In this document: positions 21,930 through 33,509 of the stretch, piece by piece | Numbering within the stretch: the stretch's first letter is position 1 | How the letters are laid out: each line of letters opens with the position of its first letter | Source: Adiantum capillus-veneris | Taxonomy: Eukaryota > Streptophyta > Polypodiopsida > Polypodiales > Pteridaceae | DNA: 64,000 bases | Reading direction: 5' to 3' | Assembly: GCA_014529385.2 (NCBI GenBank) | Contig: CM043959.1 | Location: forward strand, 47,129,428 to 47,193,427 | The notes under the pieces: model-generated | What the model saw: only the letters and a program-made list of their open reading frames with translations | The model's database searches: none | What the model was told of the DNA's origin: nothing | Translations under genes and position numbers: made by a program

Positions 21930-24900
21930 ATGGATTCCTCCAGCTCGGATGCGCAACGTGACGACGCGCCACGTAACATTCAAATTCCATTCACGCATGC
22001 TCTCTACACATGGATTACAAGCACTTTCCAGAGCTTCGACCAGCGTGTTACCGCTCTGGAAAACGCGAATGTTCAGACGAACCTTCGCTTGGCCTCTCTC
22101 GAAGGGGTCGTACAGGGGCTCAGTTCCCCACTTTCTACTCTCGAAAATATGGCTCACTCGACGACTGCGCGTATTTCCGAGGGCGAAACCCATCTCCAGC
22201 ATTTGCGGACGCAGATCGCTGCTTTTGGGCGTTCACAGGGTGGTCTGACTGCCACAATTCCGTATAAGACTACAAATTTCTCAGGTGAAGAGAAGCAGTG
22301 TACGGAATTGGCTGTAAATAACTGGCTGCACCAGTGGACCACATACTTTGATCTCCATGGGGAGCATGATGAACGGAGGATTCAGACGATTCCTCTTTAT
22401 CTGCGCAGTAAAGCGCTTACCTGGTGGCGTGACATGACAGAAAAGCCTACGACGTGGGCTGATTTTTGCGTGAAATTCAAGAAGGATTTCGCAAAAATGG
22501 ACCCTTTGAAAGAGTATGAGAGTCTTTCGATGAAAACTCTGTCTTTTGATAAGTATACGACAGCTTTCAAAGAGGCGCTCACCTTCTGCAAGGTGGATTC
22601 CACACACGCCGTGCACATGTACTTGTTGGGGTTACATGAAGATTACCGTTGGGCCTTGATTAAGGATAAAGCCCCGACTAATGTCGAGGATGCAGTGGCC
22701 AAGGCCAAGACGTTCCATTTGATAAATGGAGCGAATTATGAGAAGAAAAGAACTGCAGACCATCAATCCGGTGAGGGTGCTTCAAGGAAGCGACCCCGAT
22801 TCCAGCATAAGTCCAAATCACCGCCGAGATCTTCTGAGGAAAAGAAGAAAGCCAGAAACGCTTCAGTTGTTGATGCAGTGAAGAAGGGGGCTTGCTTCGG
22901 ATGTGGCCAGACGGGTCACCAAATCAAGGATTGCCCTAAGAAGAAAAAGATGCAAAAACCGCAAGGCCATCCTTCGGTTCAGATTCACGAGATCTCAGGT
23001 AACTCTGATGTTGTTCAAGTTGAAATCCATCATTTAGCGCACAGTTCATGCACAAATTGTACTTTCAGCACCAAAGTGTTTGGTAAGCACGATCTTCTCC
23101 ATTTGCTCGGGAAGATCAATGGTCACGACGTGACCGTACTCCTTGATAATGGAAGCTCACACAATTTTGTGGATGCAAAATTGGTGCAGAAACTGAACCT
23201 GCGGACGCAGGACAATGACCATGAGTATCGCGTGAAGATGGCTCGTGGCGTGGATACGGATGTATGGAATCGGATGGTTCCAGACTTGTCGCTCGAGCTG
23301 GCTGCATACAAAGAGAACCTGGATTTCCACATCATGCGCCTCGACAGAGCAGATGTTATTTTAGGAATTCCATGGTTTTATGATAAACAAGACTCGTTGT
23401 ATATAGACTATGTACATCACTCTCTTGTTTTTGTTAAGCAGAACATGCCTCATGTATCTGTGTCGCTTTGTAATCAGAAGTCTGTAAATAATGGTTTTGT
23501 AATACCAGTTGTTACTGCTTTGGAAATGTATACAGAAATAAAGTCTTCTGATGTTGACTTTTATCAATGTGTACCCTCTGCTTGGTTTGGTTCATTAGTG
23601 CTTGGTACTTCTGTCACTGAATTTGGTAAAAATGTTTCATGTTCTTCTGTTGAACTTGGGGATTTCGACGAATCCAACCTTAATCCGAGAAAGACTGATT
23701 TCAAGGATGTTTTTCCTGATGATCTACCTCCTGGCTTGCCGCCTTTGAGAGGAGTAGATCATGGCATTGAGTTGGTGGCTGGTAATCAGCCCTTCTCAAA
23801 GCAACCCTATCGGTTTAGTAAAACCGAGGAGGACAAGATTCAACGACAGCTGAAGGATTATCTCGACAGGGGTTTTGTTCGGCCTAGCAAATCCCCGTGG
23901 GGAGCGCCAATGCTACTTTCTCGAAAGAAGGATAATACTATGCGCTTCTGCGTGGATTACAAGGGGTTGAATAAATTTACTGTCAAGAACAAATATCCGC
24001 TCCCGCGCATGGACGATCTGATAGATCGGCTCCATGGAGCGTTGTATTTTACGAAGATAGACCTGTGATCAGGCTATCACCAGATACGGATCAAACTGGA
24101 AGATATTCCTAAGACAGGCTTCCATACACGTTATGGTCACTACGAGTTTTTGGTCTTGCCTTTTGGTTTGACCAACGCTCCACCTACGTTCCAGCAGATG
24201 ATGAATGATCTGCTGAGACCATTTTTGGGCAACTTCGTTGTTGTATTTCTCGATGATATCTTGATCTACAGCCGAAGTTTGTCTGAGCACCTAGTGCATA
24301 TACGCACTGTTCTCGAAGTACTGAGAACTGAGAAGCTTTACGCTAAGGCTTCTAAATGTGAATTCTTTAAGAAAGAGCTTCTGTACTTGGGTCACACCAT
24401 TACTCGTGATGGAATTCGCGTTGACCCTGAAAAGTTGGATAAAGTGCGAAATTGGCCCATTCTACGCCAAGTAAAGTCTTTTTTAGGCTTTACTGGATTC
24501 TTTCACAAGTTTATCAAGGATTACTCTAAAGTTGTTGCTCCGCTTACGCAACTTTTAAAAGGAGGGGTGAAAGGGCCGAAGACTTTGGGTCCTCATCGTA
24601 AAGGTAATCCCCTTGTTGCCTGGAATGAGCGTCTCGACGAGAGCTTTCGGACACTAAAGCACTTGGTGACTACTGCGCCAATATTGCACATTGTGGATCC
24701 TAGCAAACCATTTGTGATTGAGACGGATGCTAGTGATTATGCTATTGGTGCGGCATTATATCAAGATGGACGTCCTGTTGCGTTTGAAAGTAAGAAACTT
24801 TCTGACGCCGAGATGCGTTATCCAACGTATGAGAAAGAGCTTTACGCCGTAGTCCACGCCCTGAGGAAATGGCGGCACTACTTGTATGGCTCTACGTTTG

Positions 24901-26360
24901 TTGCATGGACAGATCATCATTCCTTGCGCTATATCTGTGATCAAGGTGATCTCAGAGGCCAGAAGGCTAGATGGGTTGAGCTTATGCAAGAGTTTGACTT
25001 TGAGATCCGTTATAGAAAAGGGTCCAACAATCCAGTTGCCGATCCGCTCAGCAGGATTCCTGAGGTCAATGCTTTGTCTATGGCTGAAATCTCGACGGAT
25101 TTCTATCTCTCTCTCCGAGGGCAATGTCGTTCCGATGGCCATTTTGGCAAGATATGGAGCGAGGCCGAAGTGGGGCATGACTTGCATACAGGCTTGGGTG
25201 GTCCGGAGACCCAAGTGAGTCATGCTGGAGAGACGAGACAGCGACAATATTCCATTAGAGGTGGACTATTGTTTAGAAATGGTAAAGTCTGCGTGCCGGA
25301 AATCGATGAGATTCGACAAAGGATTTTGCGCGAATGCCACGACATTCCTAGCGTTGGGCACCCAGGCATCCAAAGAACTTTGGCTTTGGTCAAGCAATAT
25401 TTCTATTGGCCAAGAATGCGCTCTTACATAGAGAGCTATGTGAAGAGATGCGCTCAGTGTCAGGTCAATAAGGCAGAGCGCCTTAGGAAAGCTGGCCTGC
25501 TACACCCATTGGAAATCCCAAATGCCAAGTGGCAGAGTATTTCCATGGATTTCATCATTGGTTTGCCTAATACTAGTCGAGGCAATGACGCTATTTGGGT
25601 TGTGGTCGATAGACTCACAAAAATGGCGAAGTTTATACCAACGAAGTCGACAGTAAAAAGCCATGAGTTGGCGGTTTTATTTGTCGATCAACTTTATAAG
25701 CTGTATGGTCTCCCAGAAGATATCATCAGTGATCGAGATACTAAGTTCACTGGCCGATTTTGGCGAGATGTTTTTGCTCACCTTCAGACGAAGTTGAGTA
25801 TGTCATCTTCTGACCATCCTGAGTCCGACGGACAAACTAAGAGGATGAATCAGACGTTAGAGGACATGTTGAGAGCCTATGTCTCTCATAGGCAATCTGA
25901 CTGGGAGAGGTATCTTCCACAGTTAGAGTTTGCCTATAATAGTAGCAAGCATTCTGCTACTGGATTTAGCCCATTCATGCTGATGTATGGATTTGAGCCT
26001 AAATTCCCGATTGCTATTGGCTTAGAGAAAGTCAAGGAACACCAAGCTCGTGATTTCTTGTATGACATGCAAGAAATGCTCGAATTGGCTAAGGATAGTA
26101 TAAGAACGGCTCGTGACCGAGTTACTACTTATGCTAATCAAAAGAGATCTCCAAGGACTCTAGATGTGGGACAATGGGTTTATCTGAAGATACCCAAGGA
26201 TTCCAAGACTATGCCAACAGGAAAGCGTTATAAACTTTCAGCTAGATATTGTGGTCCGTTCTTGATCACAAAGAAAATTGGCCAAGTTGCCTATAAACTG
26301 GCTCTTCCTTCGGATGTTACTGTACATCCAGTGTTTCATGTCAGCCGCCTTAAAAAATGA
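21930..26360 (+). pseudogene. Chromovirus F gag-pol polyprotein (one in-frame stop)
   Basis: One frame of 1,476 codons from ATG 21930. Order: gag capsid (residues 90-270, W-L-H-Q-W, T-W-W-R-D-M); CCHC knuckle [14 protein letters not shown] (about 22893-22935); protease with [10 protein letters not shown] (about 23140) and I-L-G-I-P-W; reverse transcriptase (about 23790-24420) with V-L-P-F-G-L-T-N-A-P and FLDD; RNase H (24700-25000, E-T-D-A-S-D-Y); integrase HHCC (about 25330-25470) and core. TGA at 24066-24068 interrupts reverse transcriptase after K-I-D-L, and the frame continues unchanged afterwards. In the integrase the third acidic site reads D-G-Q-T-K, where the family has Glu, near 25833. 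The gag and pol share one frame, so no frameshift is needed between them. Confidence 0.92.
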
Positions 26361-26608
26361 AATTGGGCGAAGCTGATGTTGTCGTGCCTATCGAGGAAAA
26401 TGTATGGCAAGATATGCAAACTGAGTATATTCCTCGAGAACCAGAAGCAGTTTTGGATCATCGTACCCATCATTCTTGCCAAAAGGCTTATGACAAGTAC
26501 TTAATTAAATGGAAGGGTCAATCTGAAAGGTTTGCTACTTGGGAACCTGTTAGAGCTTTGAAAGCTCAGTATCCCCACTTCATTGATGAGGACATCAATG
26601 GTTCTTAA
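26357..26608 (+). pseudogene. Chromovirus F integrase C-terminal chromodomain
   Basis: Read in a different frame from the polyprotein, which stops at 26358 after V-S-R-L-K-K. It contains D-K-Y-L-I-K-W-K-G and T-W-E-P-V-R-A-L, the beta strands and tryptophan of a chromodomain, which in chromoviruses directs insertion to modified chromatin. The related copy at 42905-43251 is continuous here, showing that a small indel at about 26355 split this copy. Confidence 0.85.
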
Positions 26609-26619
26609 GGGGGGAAGTA
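26607..26619 (+). promoter_or_regulatory. Polypurine tract of element F
   Basis: AAGGGGGGAAGTA directly before the 3' LTR. Confidence 0.85.
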
Positions 26620-27004
26620 TGTTATGTCCCGCTCATAGGAGAGGGGATCTAGCCCAGATGCCGTTGGGATGGGCGTCCAATGTCCGGGCGGACGTAGTGT
26701 GAACACGGCCAGTGTGGTCGGCCATTATTATAAAAGGGAGGCCAAGGCCTCATTTACAATTATCGACCCCCACTGGCAGAGTGCCAGTGGTTAGCCCGTG
26801 AGGCTAGGAGTGCGCTAGGTCACCTCGAGGAGGTGAGGCCAGGTGGTATGGGACGCTCGGTCTTACAGGTGCACGACTACGTCCTCAGACGCTGGCCCCA
26901 GCACGGGGGAGCTGCCGGATGGTGGCTATGGTCGGATGGTTCGTCCGATGCGTATCTGTAGGCGGTTCGTGCGGCCGGGAGATCCTTTCTCTTAGTTCGT
27001 TTCA
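26620..27004 (+). repeat. 3' LTR of element F
   Basis: TGTTATGTCC to CGTTTCA, 385 bp, with the same TATA box and both GAG-loop hairpins as the 5' copy. Followed by the duplication ATCTC. Confidence 0.93.
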
Positions 27005-27009
27005 ATCTC

Positions 27010-27180
27010 TCAGTCTCAGCACCTTCATTCACAGTGTTCATCCACTTTGTTTGTGTCCATTGCACTCTCTCACTAAAGGAACGGAAGGCTCTCCCTTCCA
27101 TAAGTAAAAGGAACCCTTGAGCACAGTTCGGAGCACTCATCTTGAGCAAAGTTCAACATTCACTTCCACTGCACCTTACA
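27010..27180 (+). repeat. Solo LTR of the E/I family, right part
   Basis: Continues the LTR interrupted at 20566 and ends CACCTTACA at 27180, followed by the duplication GAGGG. No primer site follows, as expected for a solo LTR. Confidence 0.82.
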
Positions 27181-27749
27181 GAGGGTCAGAAAAACCTCCT
27201 GGTAGGGAAAATACTTCTTCGCCACTTTCATGCTCATCACTCTCATGCGAAGTATCCATTCCGCTTCGGGTGATGACCATACACTTGAGGTCTTGGGTTC
27301 TTAAGTTCATGAGGAACTTGGGTTCTTGGGGGTCTTGGTTCTTGGGGTTCTTGAGGGTCTTGGGGTTCTTGAGGGTCTTGCGGTTCTTGAGGTTCTTGCG
27401 GTTCTGCTTTTTCTTGCAATCTGTGTTAGAGAAGGATCTTCTCTTTACCCAAGCTCTTCTCATTCCTGCGGGTGCACCCCTTGGGGGCCTTGCGCTCACA
27501 CCAAGGTTGCTTTTTCCCACCTCATGTCGAGTGGCCGGCCGCTAAGTGCACGGTCCGCTCTCAATGAGTGAAAAGAGGCACAAGGGGAGGCTGGACAAGC
27601 CCTTCTTTCTTGGGTTTCCTGTCACTTTTTAAAAACACGACTAGGAATCGACATACCCAAGAGGACTTGGGTCACGTGCGACCGCAACAAGCAAAAAAAT
27701 TATGTGGTTCTTGTGATTCTTTCCTTGAGTGATACAGAACACTGCCAAA
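27181..27749 (-). pseudogene. Element I gag N terminus and leader
   Basis: Minus-strand frame from 27520 to 27181 (GTG at the left edge of the frame) closely matches the first 110 residues of element E gag: G-K-S-N-L-G-V-S-A-R-P-P-R-G-A-P-A, then a Lys/Asn/Leu-Pro repeat (K-N-P-K-T-L) and V-I-T-R-S-G-M-D-T-S-H. It is cut at 27181 by the solo LTR and continues at 19495. The stretch 27521-27749 is leader between the primer site and gag. Confidence 0.7.
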
Positions 27750-27761
27750 GCTCTGATACCA
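27750..27761 (-). promoter_or_regulatory. Primer-binding site of element I (tRNA-Met)
   Basis: On the minus strand TGGTATCAGAGC, a perfect tRNA-Met complement, one base after an LTR end reading CACCTTACA. Confidence 0.88.
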
Positions 27762-27762
27762 A

Positions 27763-28238
27763 TGTAAGGTGCAACGGAATGAATGTTGAACTTTGCTCAA
27801 GATGAGTGCTCCGAACTGTGCTCAAGGTTCCTTTTCTTAGGGAAGGGAGAGCCTTCCGTTCTTTAATGAGAGAGTGCAAGTGATCTCGAACAAAGTGAAT
27901 AGACACTGTGCGTTTGTAAAACAATCCTCCAAGGGCCCCTCTCTTGATGGCGAGAGAGGTCTACGCTATTGATTGCACAAATCTAGTACAACTGTAGATG
28001 CGAAGCTAAGTGGCACATGCGGGAGATTGAATGCTTCGAAAACGGTGGTGCCGATGACGACGACCTCTATCTCTGTTGTGGCCTTGAAGGCTGAAAACGC
28101 TTGACTGCTTGCTAGTTCCAAAAACGCTAATGGCTGTTTACAGAAAACGTTGATTGGCTGACTGTAATTGCTTGGAAAAACGCTGATCTTGATGGTGTTT
28201 TGTTCGCTGAAGTACTACTGAAAACGCTGGTCTGGTAG
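27763..28238 (-). repeat. 5' LTR of element I, truncated
   Basis: Plus strand begins TGTAAGGTGCAACGG, the inverse of the E LTR end. AAAACGCT motifs recur at 28085-28225, the inverse of the AGCGTTTT repeats. The expected start of the LTR (TGTCACGTG) is absent because element G begins at 28239. Confidence 0.75.
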
Positions 28239-29709
28239 TGTCACCAGTGTGTGACTACTATCTATCCTTTTTGTTGATTTCTTTCTTGTTATTTATTTAC
28301 TTTCACTTTTTGGAAACACCCCTCGGGAAATCTAACTGCCCTACATTGCATAGCTAGTGTGGAACTGTCCAGAGGGAGTCCAGGCCTGAGGGCAAGAGAG
28401 CACTAAGGTTGAACAAAGACTATGGTTAGCCAAAGTGGGGTCATTGACTAGCCAAATCCTTTGCTACATAGGCTACATTTCAGTTTTGGGTGTGGCTACA
28501 GTGTACAAAGGGGGTCAGATGACCTAGAAAGATACAATGGCAACATCTCCTAAAATTTAGGGAACTGCTATTTTGGGACCTGAAAATGTGTTTGCGTCAT
28601 TACCTCCGGAATGACAAGGAGAACATTTTCTTACTCTGCCGTGAAGTCAATTGGGCAACCGGTTGGGAGATTTTTAGGCGGCAACCCTGAAACGGGAAAA
28701 TGCTTGTAAATGCGCCAAGTGGCACCTTCTGATGCACTTTCCTCATGCAACAAGAAGTGGCGATGAATTTAGGAGGAAGAAGGCTCATTTTTCAGTTTTG
28801 TCACAGGTTAAGAGCTATGGAGTGCTTGCTTTCCCTCCTATGTACAGTGCGGCGCCAGGAGTGATGCCCTGCACGCTACGCACTGCCCTCTCTCCCCCCT
28901 ATGGCAGTATGTTATGCCCCTCTAGTGGGCTTTTCATTTGACCAATGTACAGTTGTGTGGGTTCATGCGCGATTGCCGAGGCAAGAGCCTCATGCACAGG
29001 TACTGGATTAGCTAGCGGCTAATCCCCCGCAGGTACAGGTGAATTCGGAGAGGTTTCACGCCAGAAATCTCGTCCGATTCAAAGGGCAAGTAGCCCTACA
29101 GGTGCGGGAGCTCGAGGACTTGCTACGGATATGACCGGCACGCGAAACGGAGCCAGAAACAGTAAATTACAGACTGCTGTGTATTTTTGCAGGTTTAGGG
29201 TTTTGGCCCTAAACGGTCCCTAATACCCCCAGGAGGTTCGGGGACGCGAGGGGACCGCTGTACAGGTGATCTAGCGCATTTTCAGGGCTGAAAACAGAGA
29301 ATTCAGCGTGCTGCAGATTCTTGCCAGGTTTTGCAAAGTGCCCGTATGCGTCGGGAAAGTCATTCAATGCGTGGGAATACTGACTGTGAAGGATCCTAGT
29401 ACAGTTATGCTGCCGAAATCGGGCTGGAACAGTTGAAATTCAACCGAGCTTGTGCGGGGCAGCTTGTAGGGAACCACAGCGTTTATTCCCTCTTGTTAAC
29501 AATAAAGAAATACCGAAAGGGGTGCCTAAATTAGGGGCCAATCTGGTGTCGGTCTACTCATACACGTGCAATCTAGCAACCTGTATCCCTCTCCCCTTTG
29601 TTGTGTCTTGAAAGTACAGGTAAAGTGGACGACAAATTAAATGGGTGAAAGCAAATAAGGTTTAAGTCTAGAGTTTACCGCCCTTTTTGGATTGAACAGG
29701 CCGGTTCCA
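28239..29709 (+). repeat. 5' LTR of element G (right end uncertain)
   Basis: Starts TGTCACCAGTGTGTG. The first 327 bp match 42577-42904. It includes an inverted telobox pair, GTTTAGGG-6 nt-CCCTAAAC, at 29193-29214, and a block at 29505-29542 shared with element A's LTR. The right end is not fixed: no tRNA-Met primer site is visible, and 29709 is chosen because TGGTTCCATCGACGGG follows a CA there; an end near 29618 is also possible. Confidence 0.6.
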
Positions 29710-29816
29710 TGGTTCCATCGACGGGATTAAATCACTTTTTCCCATAGAAGTGAGCCTTGGTCAGTTTGGGCTTGAAGACACAGGGGATCATAGACCAGAC
29801 ACAGGGAATTGCAATT

Positions 29817-31346
29817 ATGGCTGAGAGACCAGATGATGTGACTGAAGAGCTTTCCTCTTCACAGGGTCAACAGACACATGAAGTGGGTGAGTCTTCGAGA
29901 CCACCACAGACGGATGATGATATATTCAGGACCCAGTTGGCTACTGTTGTGGCTATGTTCACACAAGTAATGCAGAACCCGAGGTTTTTAGCCTTTCTGC
30001 AACCTCCTCTTCCGTCTCAACTAGTTGGGTCAATGGATCGTATTCAGAAGCCTGTTAAGGCTCGAGCACAGGTGATTCATACTGCACAGTCAATGGAAAC
30101 ACATGTACACTTGACGGAGAACATACAGTCTCCACAACCTATGCCTAAGGTGCAAGAACAGGTGGCTGAGATGCCAGTCTTTCAAGCTGTACCAGTTCAG
30201 CCAGCCACTTTTCAGCAACCTATAGCTAGTTCTAATGGGCAGGGAAGCAACCTACAGGCTATGCAACAGGTCTTCCCACCACCTTCAGTACACCCTGGCT
30301 ATTTTGGAGGTGGATCGGTATTCCAGAGCATGGCTGGTCATGCACCTGGAAATCAGTTTTACACGCCAAGAACAGTGTTCGGGGGTGCTCAAACGATGAT
30401 GCCTAACCCCATGTATGGTATCACGGGCATGCTACCAGGGTTTCAAAGCACTCAGGGCCAATTTGGGATGCCACAGGCAAATTTTGGTATGGCTGGAATT
30501 ACAAATCAGCAGCCAAATATGGCATTTCCAAGTCAACTTAATTGCGATCAGGGAACACAAATGAACCCTAACGGTGTTCCCATGTTTCAGTCACTTCCAT
30601 ATGACAACTTAACGCCGCTGGAGAGGCCAACTCCGTACAAAGAAGGTGGCAAAGGTGTGACATTCACAACCTTTACAGGGTTTGATGACAGGAAGAAGGC
30701 TCTCTCATTCCTCCAGCAGTTTGACAAGGCCTATGCAGGGGGAAACTTTACAGAGGCTTCAAAGGTCCGCAAGGCAGCCACTTTCTTGACAGGGAACGCG
30801 GGACAATGGTGGACAACTTTATTGCTGCAAGGGCAAGCTCCGTCCACATGGACTTACTTCAAGCAGATTTTTGCAGCAGCATGGTTATCTTATGAATTTG
30901 AAGCAGATGTCATGACAGAATGGCACCAGCTTAATGATGCCACTTGCAAGAATCTGGATAACTACAATCGGAAGTTTTGGAAAGCTCTACTTCCAGTAAC
31001 TTCCTATAGGTTTGTGCCATTGACAGAACAGATTGAAAAATACTGTTGTGGCCTACCCAAAGGATTGAGAAAATACTGCACGAAGACCAAAGTCACTACT
31101 TTGACGCAGCTCATCGAGGTAGCAAACACTGGCAATGGTTTGCTCAAGGGAGAAGATTGTGAATTTAATACTGGCGTCAAGGAAGGATCAGCCAAGAAAA
31201 TTTCAGCGAAGAAGTATATTCCCAAGGAGGTTCCTAAAGTGACTCAGGAGCCAGCCAACGCAGGGAAAGACAAAGCTACGACTGAATCAAAAAAGGGGCC
31301 AGCGAAGAAATGGAAAAGACGTTTTCCTCACAAGTCGGAAGAGTAA
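29817..31346 (+). pseudogene. Element G gag with Gln/Gly/Met-rich N-terminal domain
   Basis: ATG at 29817 (MAERPDDVTEELSSS), about 509 residues. Residues about 95-275 are low in charge and rich in Gln, Pro, Gly, Met, Phe and Asn (for example FGMPQANFGMAGITNQQ), resembling a prion-like disordered region. The capsid domain follows (about 290-450) with V-T-F-T-T-F-T-G-F and A-G-Q-W-W-T-T-L. A Lys-rich tail ends at TAA 31344-31346. The zinc knuckle lies after this stop in the same frame, so either the stop is a mutation or it was read through. Confidence 0.82.
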
Positions 31347-33042
31347 AAGAAGGTCCTGAGGTCAGAAAACAAATGCTTCATCTGTGAGCAGCCTGGCCAC
31401 ATTGCTTACAATTGCCCTACAAAGAAAACGCCAGCTGATTCTGAAGACAAGGAGCACAGGAAAGGAAAGAATCCCATGGCTGGTCTAGTGCTAGATATGG
31501 TGGGCGACAAGCCAAATTCAGATGCATGTAAGCTTTGCAGAGCATGGGGAAAGGTCAGAGATCAAACAGCGCGTATCTTCTTTGATCCAAGTGCCAAAGC
31601 CAACTTCATTTCCCCAGAATTGGCTTCAAAGTTGGGAATCAAACTTGAAGAGATGGGGTATACAGTAGAGGCAGGTTTGGCATGTCCTGGCCATACAAAG
31701 GCTATGACACCCATCATTGGAAAGTTGCGCCTACATATCCAATCCTATGTAGATGCTGAAGAATTTTACATCATGCCACAAGACGGATGTGATGTGTTGT
31801 TAGGTATTCCTTGGTTATTTCGTGTACAGGGAATCATGGATGCCTACAACAAAAAGATCACTCTACAGAGCAGAGGAAAGACTCACATTCTGGATGTAAA
31901 GCTTAAAGGGGGGTCTATTCCCACTGTATCAGCTTCTGCTATTACTTCTGTAATGAAAAAGCATCTTTCTGCGTACTTGGTTTTTGCACGTGAAGTGTCA
32001 AATTGTGATGAATCAAATTTATCTGTGCTAGATAAAGAAAGGTCAATGTTTTTACAACAATATAGTGACTGTTTTTCCGATTCATTACCGTCTCAATTAC
32101 CGCCAGAGAGACCCGAGGACCATGTGATAGATTTGGTGCCAGGTAGTAGCCCACCAAAAAAGCCTCCGTACAAGGTTAGTGCGGCTCAACAGAAAGAGAT
32201 AATGGGCCAAGTACAGGAGCTGTTAGAAAAGGGGCTGATTCAGCCCAGTTCATCCCCATTCTGTTCTCCAGTGTTGTTGGTGCAGAAAAAGGATGGCTCA
32301 TGGCGTATGTGCATCGACTACCGTGCACTGAACAAGAATACCGTCAAGAATAGGTTCCCTATACCTAGAATTGATGATATTCTGGACAAATTAGAAGGAG
32401 CAGCTATGTTTAGCAAGATAGATCTAAAGAGTGGGTACCATCAGATCCGCATTAGATCAGAGGATGTGCACAAGACTGCTTTTAGAACGACGTTTGGCCT
32501 TTACGAATTTTTAGTAATGCCCTTTGGTCTCACAAATGCTCCTACTACGTTCAATAGGATGATGGACAAAATTTTCCGTCCACACCAACAGTTTGTTGGT
32601 ACATTCTTTGATGACATGATAGTCTACTCAAAGAATGAAGAGGAGCATAGGCATCACTTGGCCATTGTGTTCAAAGAGCTACGCAATCATAGGTTGCTCA
32701 TCAATACAAAGAAAAGTGAATTTTTTCTGGAAGAGATCCACTTTCTGGGACACATTGTCTCAAAGGATAGTGTCAGAATGGATCCTGCAAAAGTTGAAGC
32801 GATCAAGTCATGGCCAGATTTGAAGACAGTGCACGATGTCCGAAGTTTCTTGGGACTATGCTCCTATTATAGAAGGTTTATCCAAAATTTCGTTGAGATT
32901 GCTTCACCTTTACATGCTCTTCAAAAGAAGGCAGTCACCTTTAGATGGACACAGAAAGAGATTTCATCTTTTAATCTCTTAAAGGAAAAGATGACTTCAG
33001 ATCCAGTCATTGTGTTGCCAGATCTTAGGAAGTCATTTGTGG
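31347..33042 (+). pseudogene. Element G nucleocapsid knuckle, protease and reverse transcriptase
   Basis: In the same frame as gag after one TAA. CCHC knuckle CFICEQPGHIAYNC at 31377-31418; protease with F-F-D-P-S-A-K-A-N-F-I-S (about 31580-31615; D-P-S in place of D-S-G) and L-L-G-I-P-W (31798-31815). Reverse transcriptase runs 32100-32850: L-L-V-Q-K-K-D-G-S-W-R-M, D-L-K-S-G-Y-H-Q, V-M-P-F-G-L-T-N-A-P and an intact FFDD (about 32608). The frame ends artificially in the MITE at 33043, eight bases after L-R-K-S-F. Confidence 0.88.
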
Positions 33043-33501
33043 CACTATAACAGGGAACGGGCGGAACACAGCCCAAACGTTCCGAAACAGCATTCCGGAC
33101 AAGTCCCGTTCCCGAAACGGAGATGGGAACGGAATGTCGTTCCGGAACGGGGTGTAACCGGAACGGTGTTCCGGAATGGGCGAAACATGAGGTGGAACGG
33201 CGAAACGCGGGGAGAAACGGGTAAAAGTAGGCATTTGGGGGGAAAAAAGTGGGCAGATTTAGGGTTGTTCCGGGAACATATTTGGTGCAATTTGAGGGCA
33301 GGTTAGGAAGCAAATTTGGGGGCAGTTTTGGGGTTGTTTAGGAGTTTATTTGAGACTAAGTTGAATGGAGGTAATTCAATCCTTACTTTAGGTGGACCGT
33401 TCCAGCCCCATTCCCGTTCCGACGTCCCCTCCTCCTCCACGTTCCCGTCCCGTTCCGGACCCTCCCTTTCCCGTTCCCCGTTCCCGTTCCGAGCAACTAT
33501 G
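33043..33501. mobile_element. hAT-like MITE, 459 bp, inserted in G pol
   Basis: Flanked by an exact 8-bp duplication ATTTGTGG (33035-33042 and 33502-33509). Ends read CACTATAACAGGGAACGGG and, inverted, CATAGTTGCTCGGAACGGG, giving imperfect terminal repeats with a perfect GGAACGGG block at equal distance from each end. The interior is full of GGAACGG/CCGTTCC subterminal motifs and encodes no protein. Eight-base duplications and subterminal repeats are hAT-superfamily hallmarks. With it removed, the polymerase frame is continuous, so it landed in an otherwise readable gene. Confidence 0.85.
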
Positions 33502-33509
33502 ATTTGTGG

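Larger units (their letters stand above)
20567..27004 (+). mobile_element. Ty3/gypsy chromovirus F, nearly intact
   Basis: Flanked by the 5-bp duplication ATCTC (20562-20566 and 27005-27009). LTRs of 384 and 385 bp differ at roughly 20 positions by eye. A perfect tRNA-Met primer site, one long gag-pol frame with a single in-frame stop, a chromodomain and a polypurine tract are all present. It is the most complete element in the window and, being nested in a solo LTR within element I, later than both. The integrase carries a Glu-to-Lys change in the catalytic triad, so it is probably inactive. Confidence 0.93.
16179..28238 (-). mobile_element. Element I: LTR retrotransposon with gag-like ORFs and no pol
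   Basis: Minus-strand element. Its 3' LTR is at 16179-16929 with a polypurine tract at 16930-16941, and its 5' LTR remnant is at 27763-28238 with a tRNA-Met primer site at 27750-27761. The internal DNA (16942-19495 plus 27181-27749, about 3.1 kb) carries gag N-terminal sequence and two diverged copies of a coiled-coil/acidic gag-like ORF, but no protease, reverse transcriptase or integrase. It looks like a non-autonomous derivative that would need proteins from an E-type element. A solo LTR of the same family, itself holding element F, is inserted at 19495/27181. The 5' LTR end is lost at the junction with element G. Confidence 0.72.

Noticed and set aside
12673-28238. E and I read as one inverted-repeat element
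   Set aside because: Primer site and polypurine tract positions show two separate elements in opposite orientation sharing an LTR family.
28600-28941. Small ORFs within the G 5' LTR
   Set aside because: Short, overlapping on both strands, and inside LTR sequence with no protein similarity that I can recognise.
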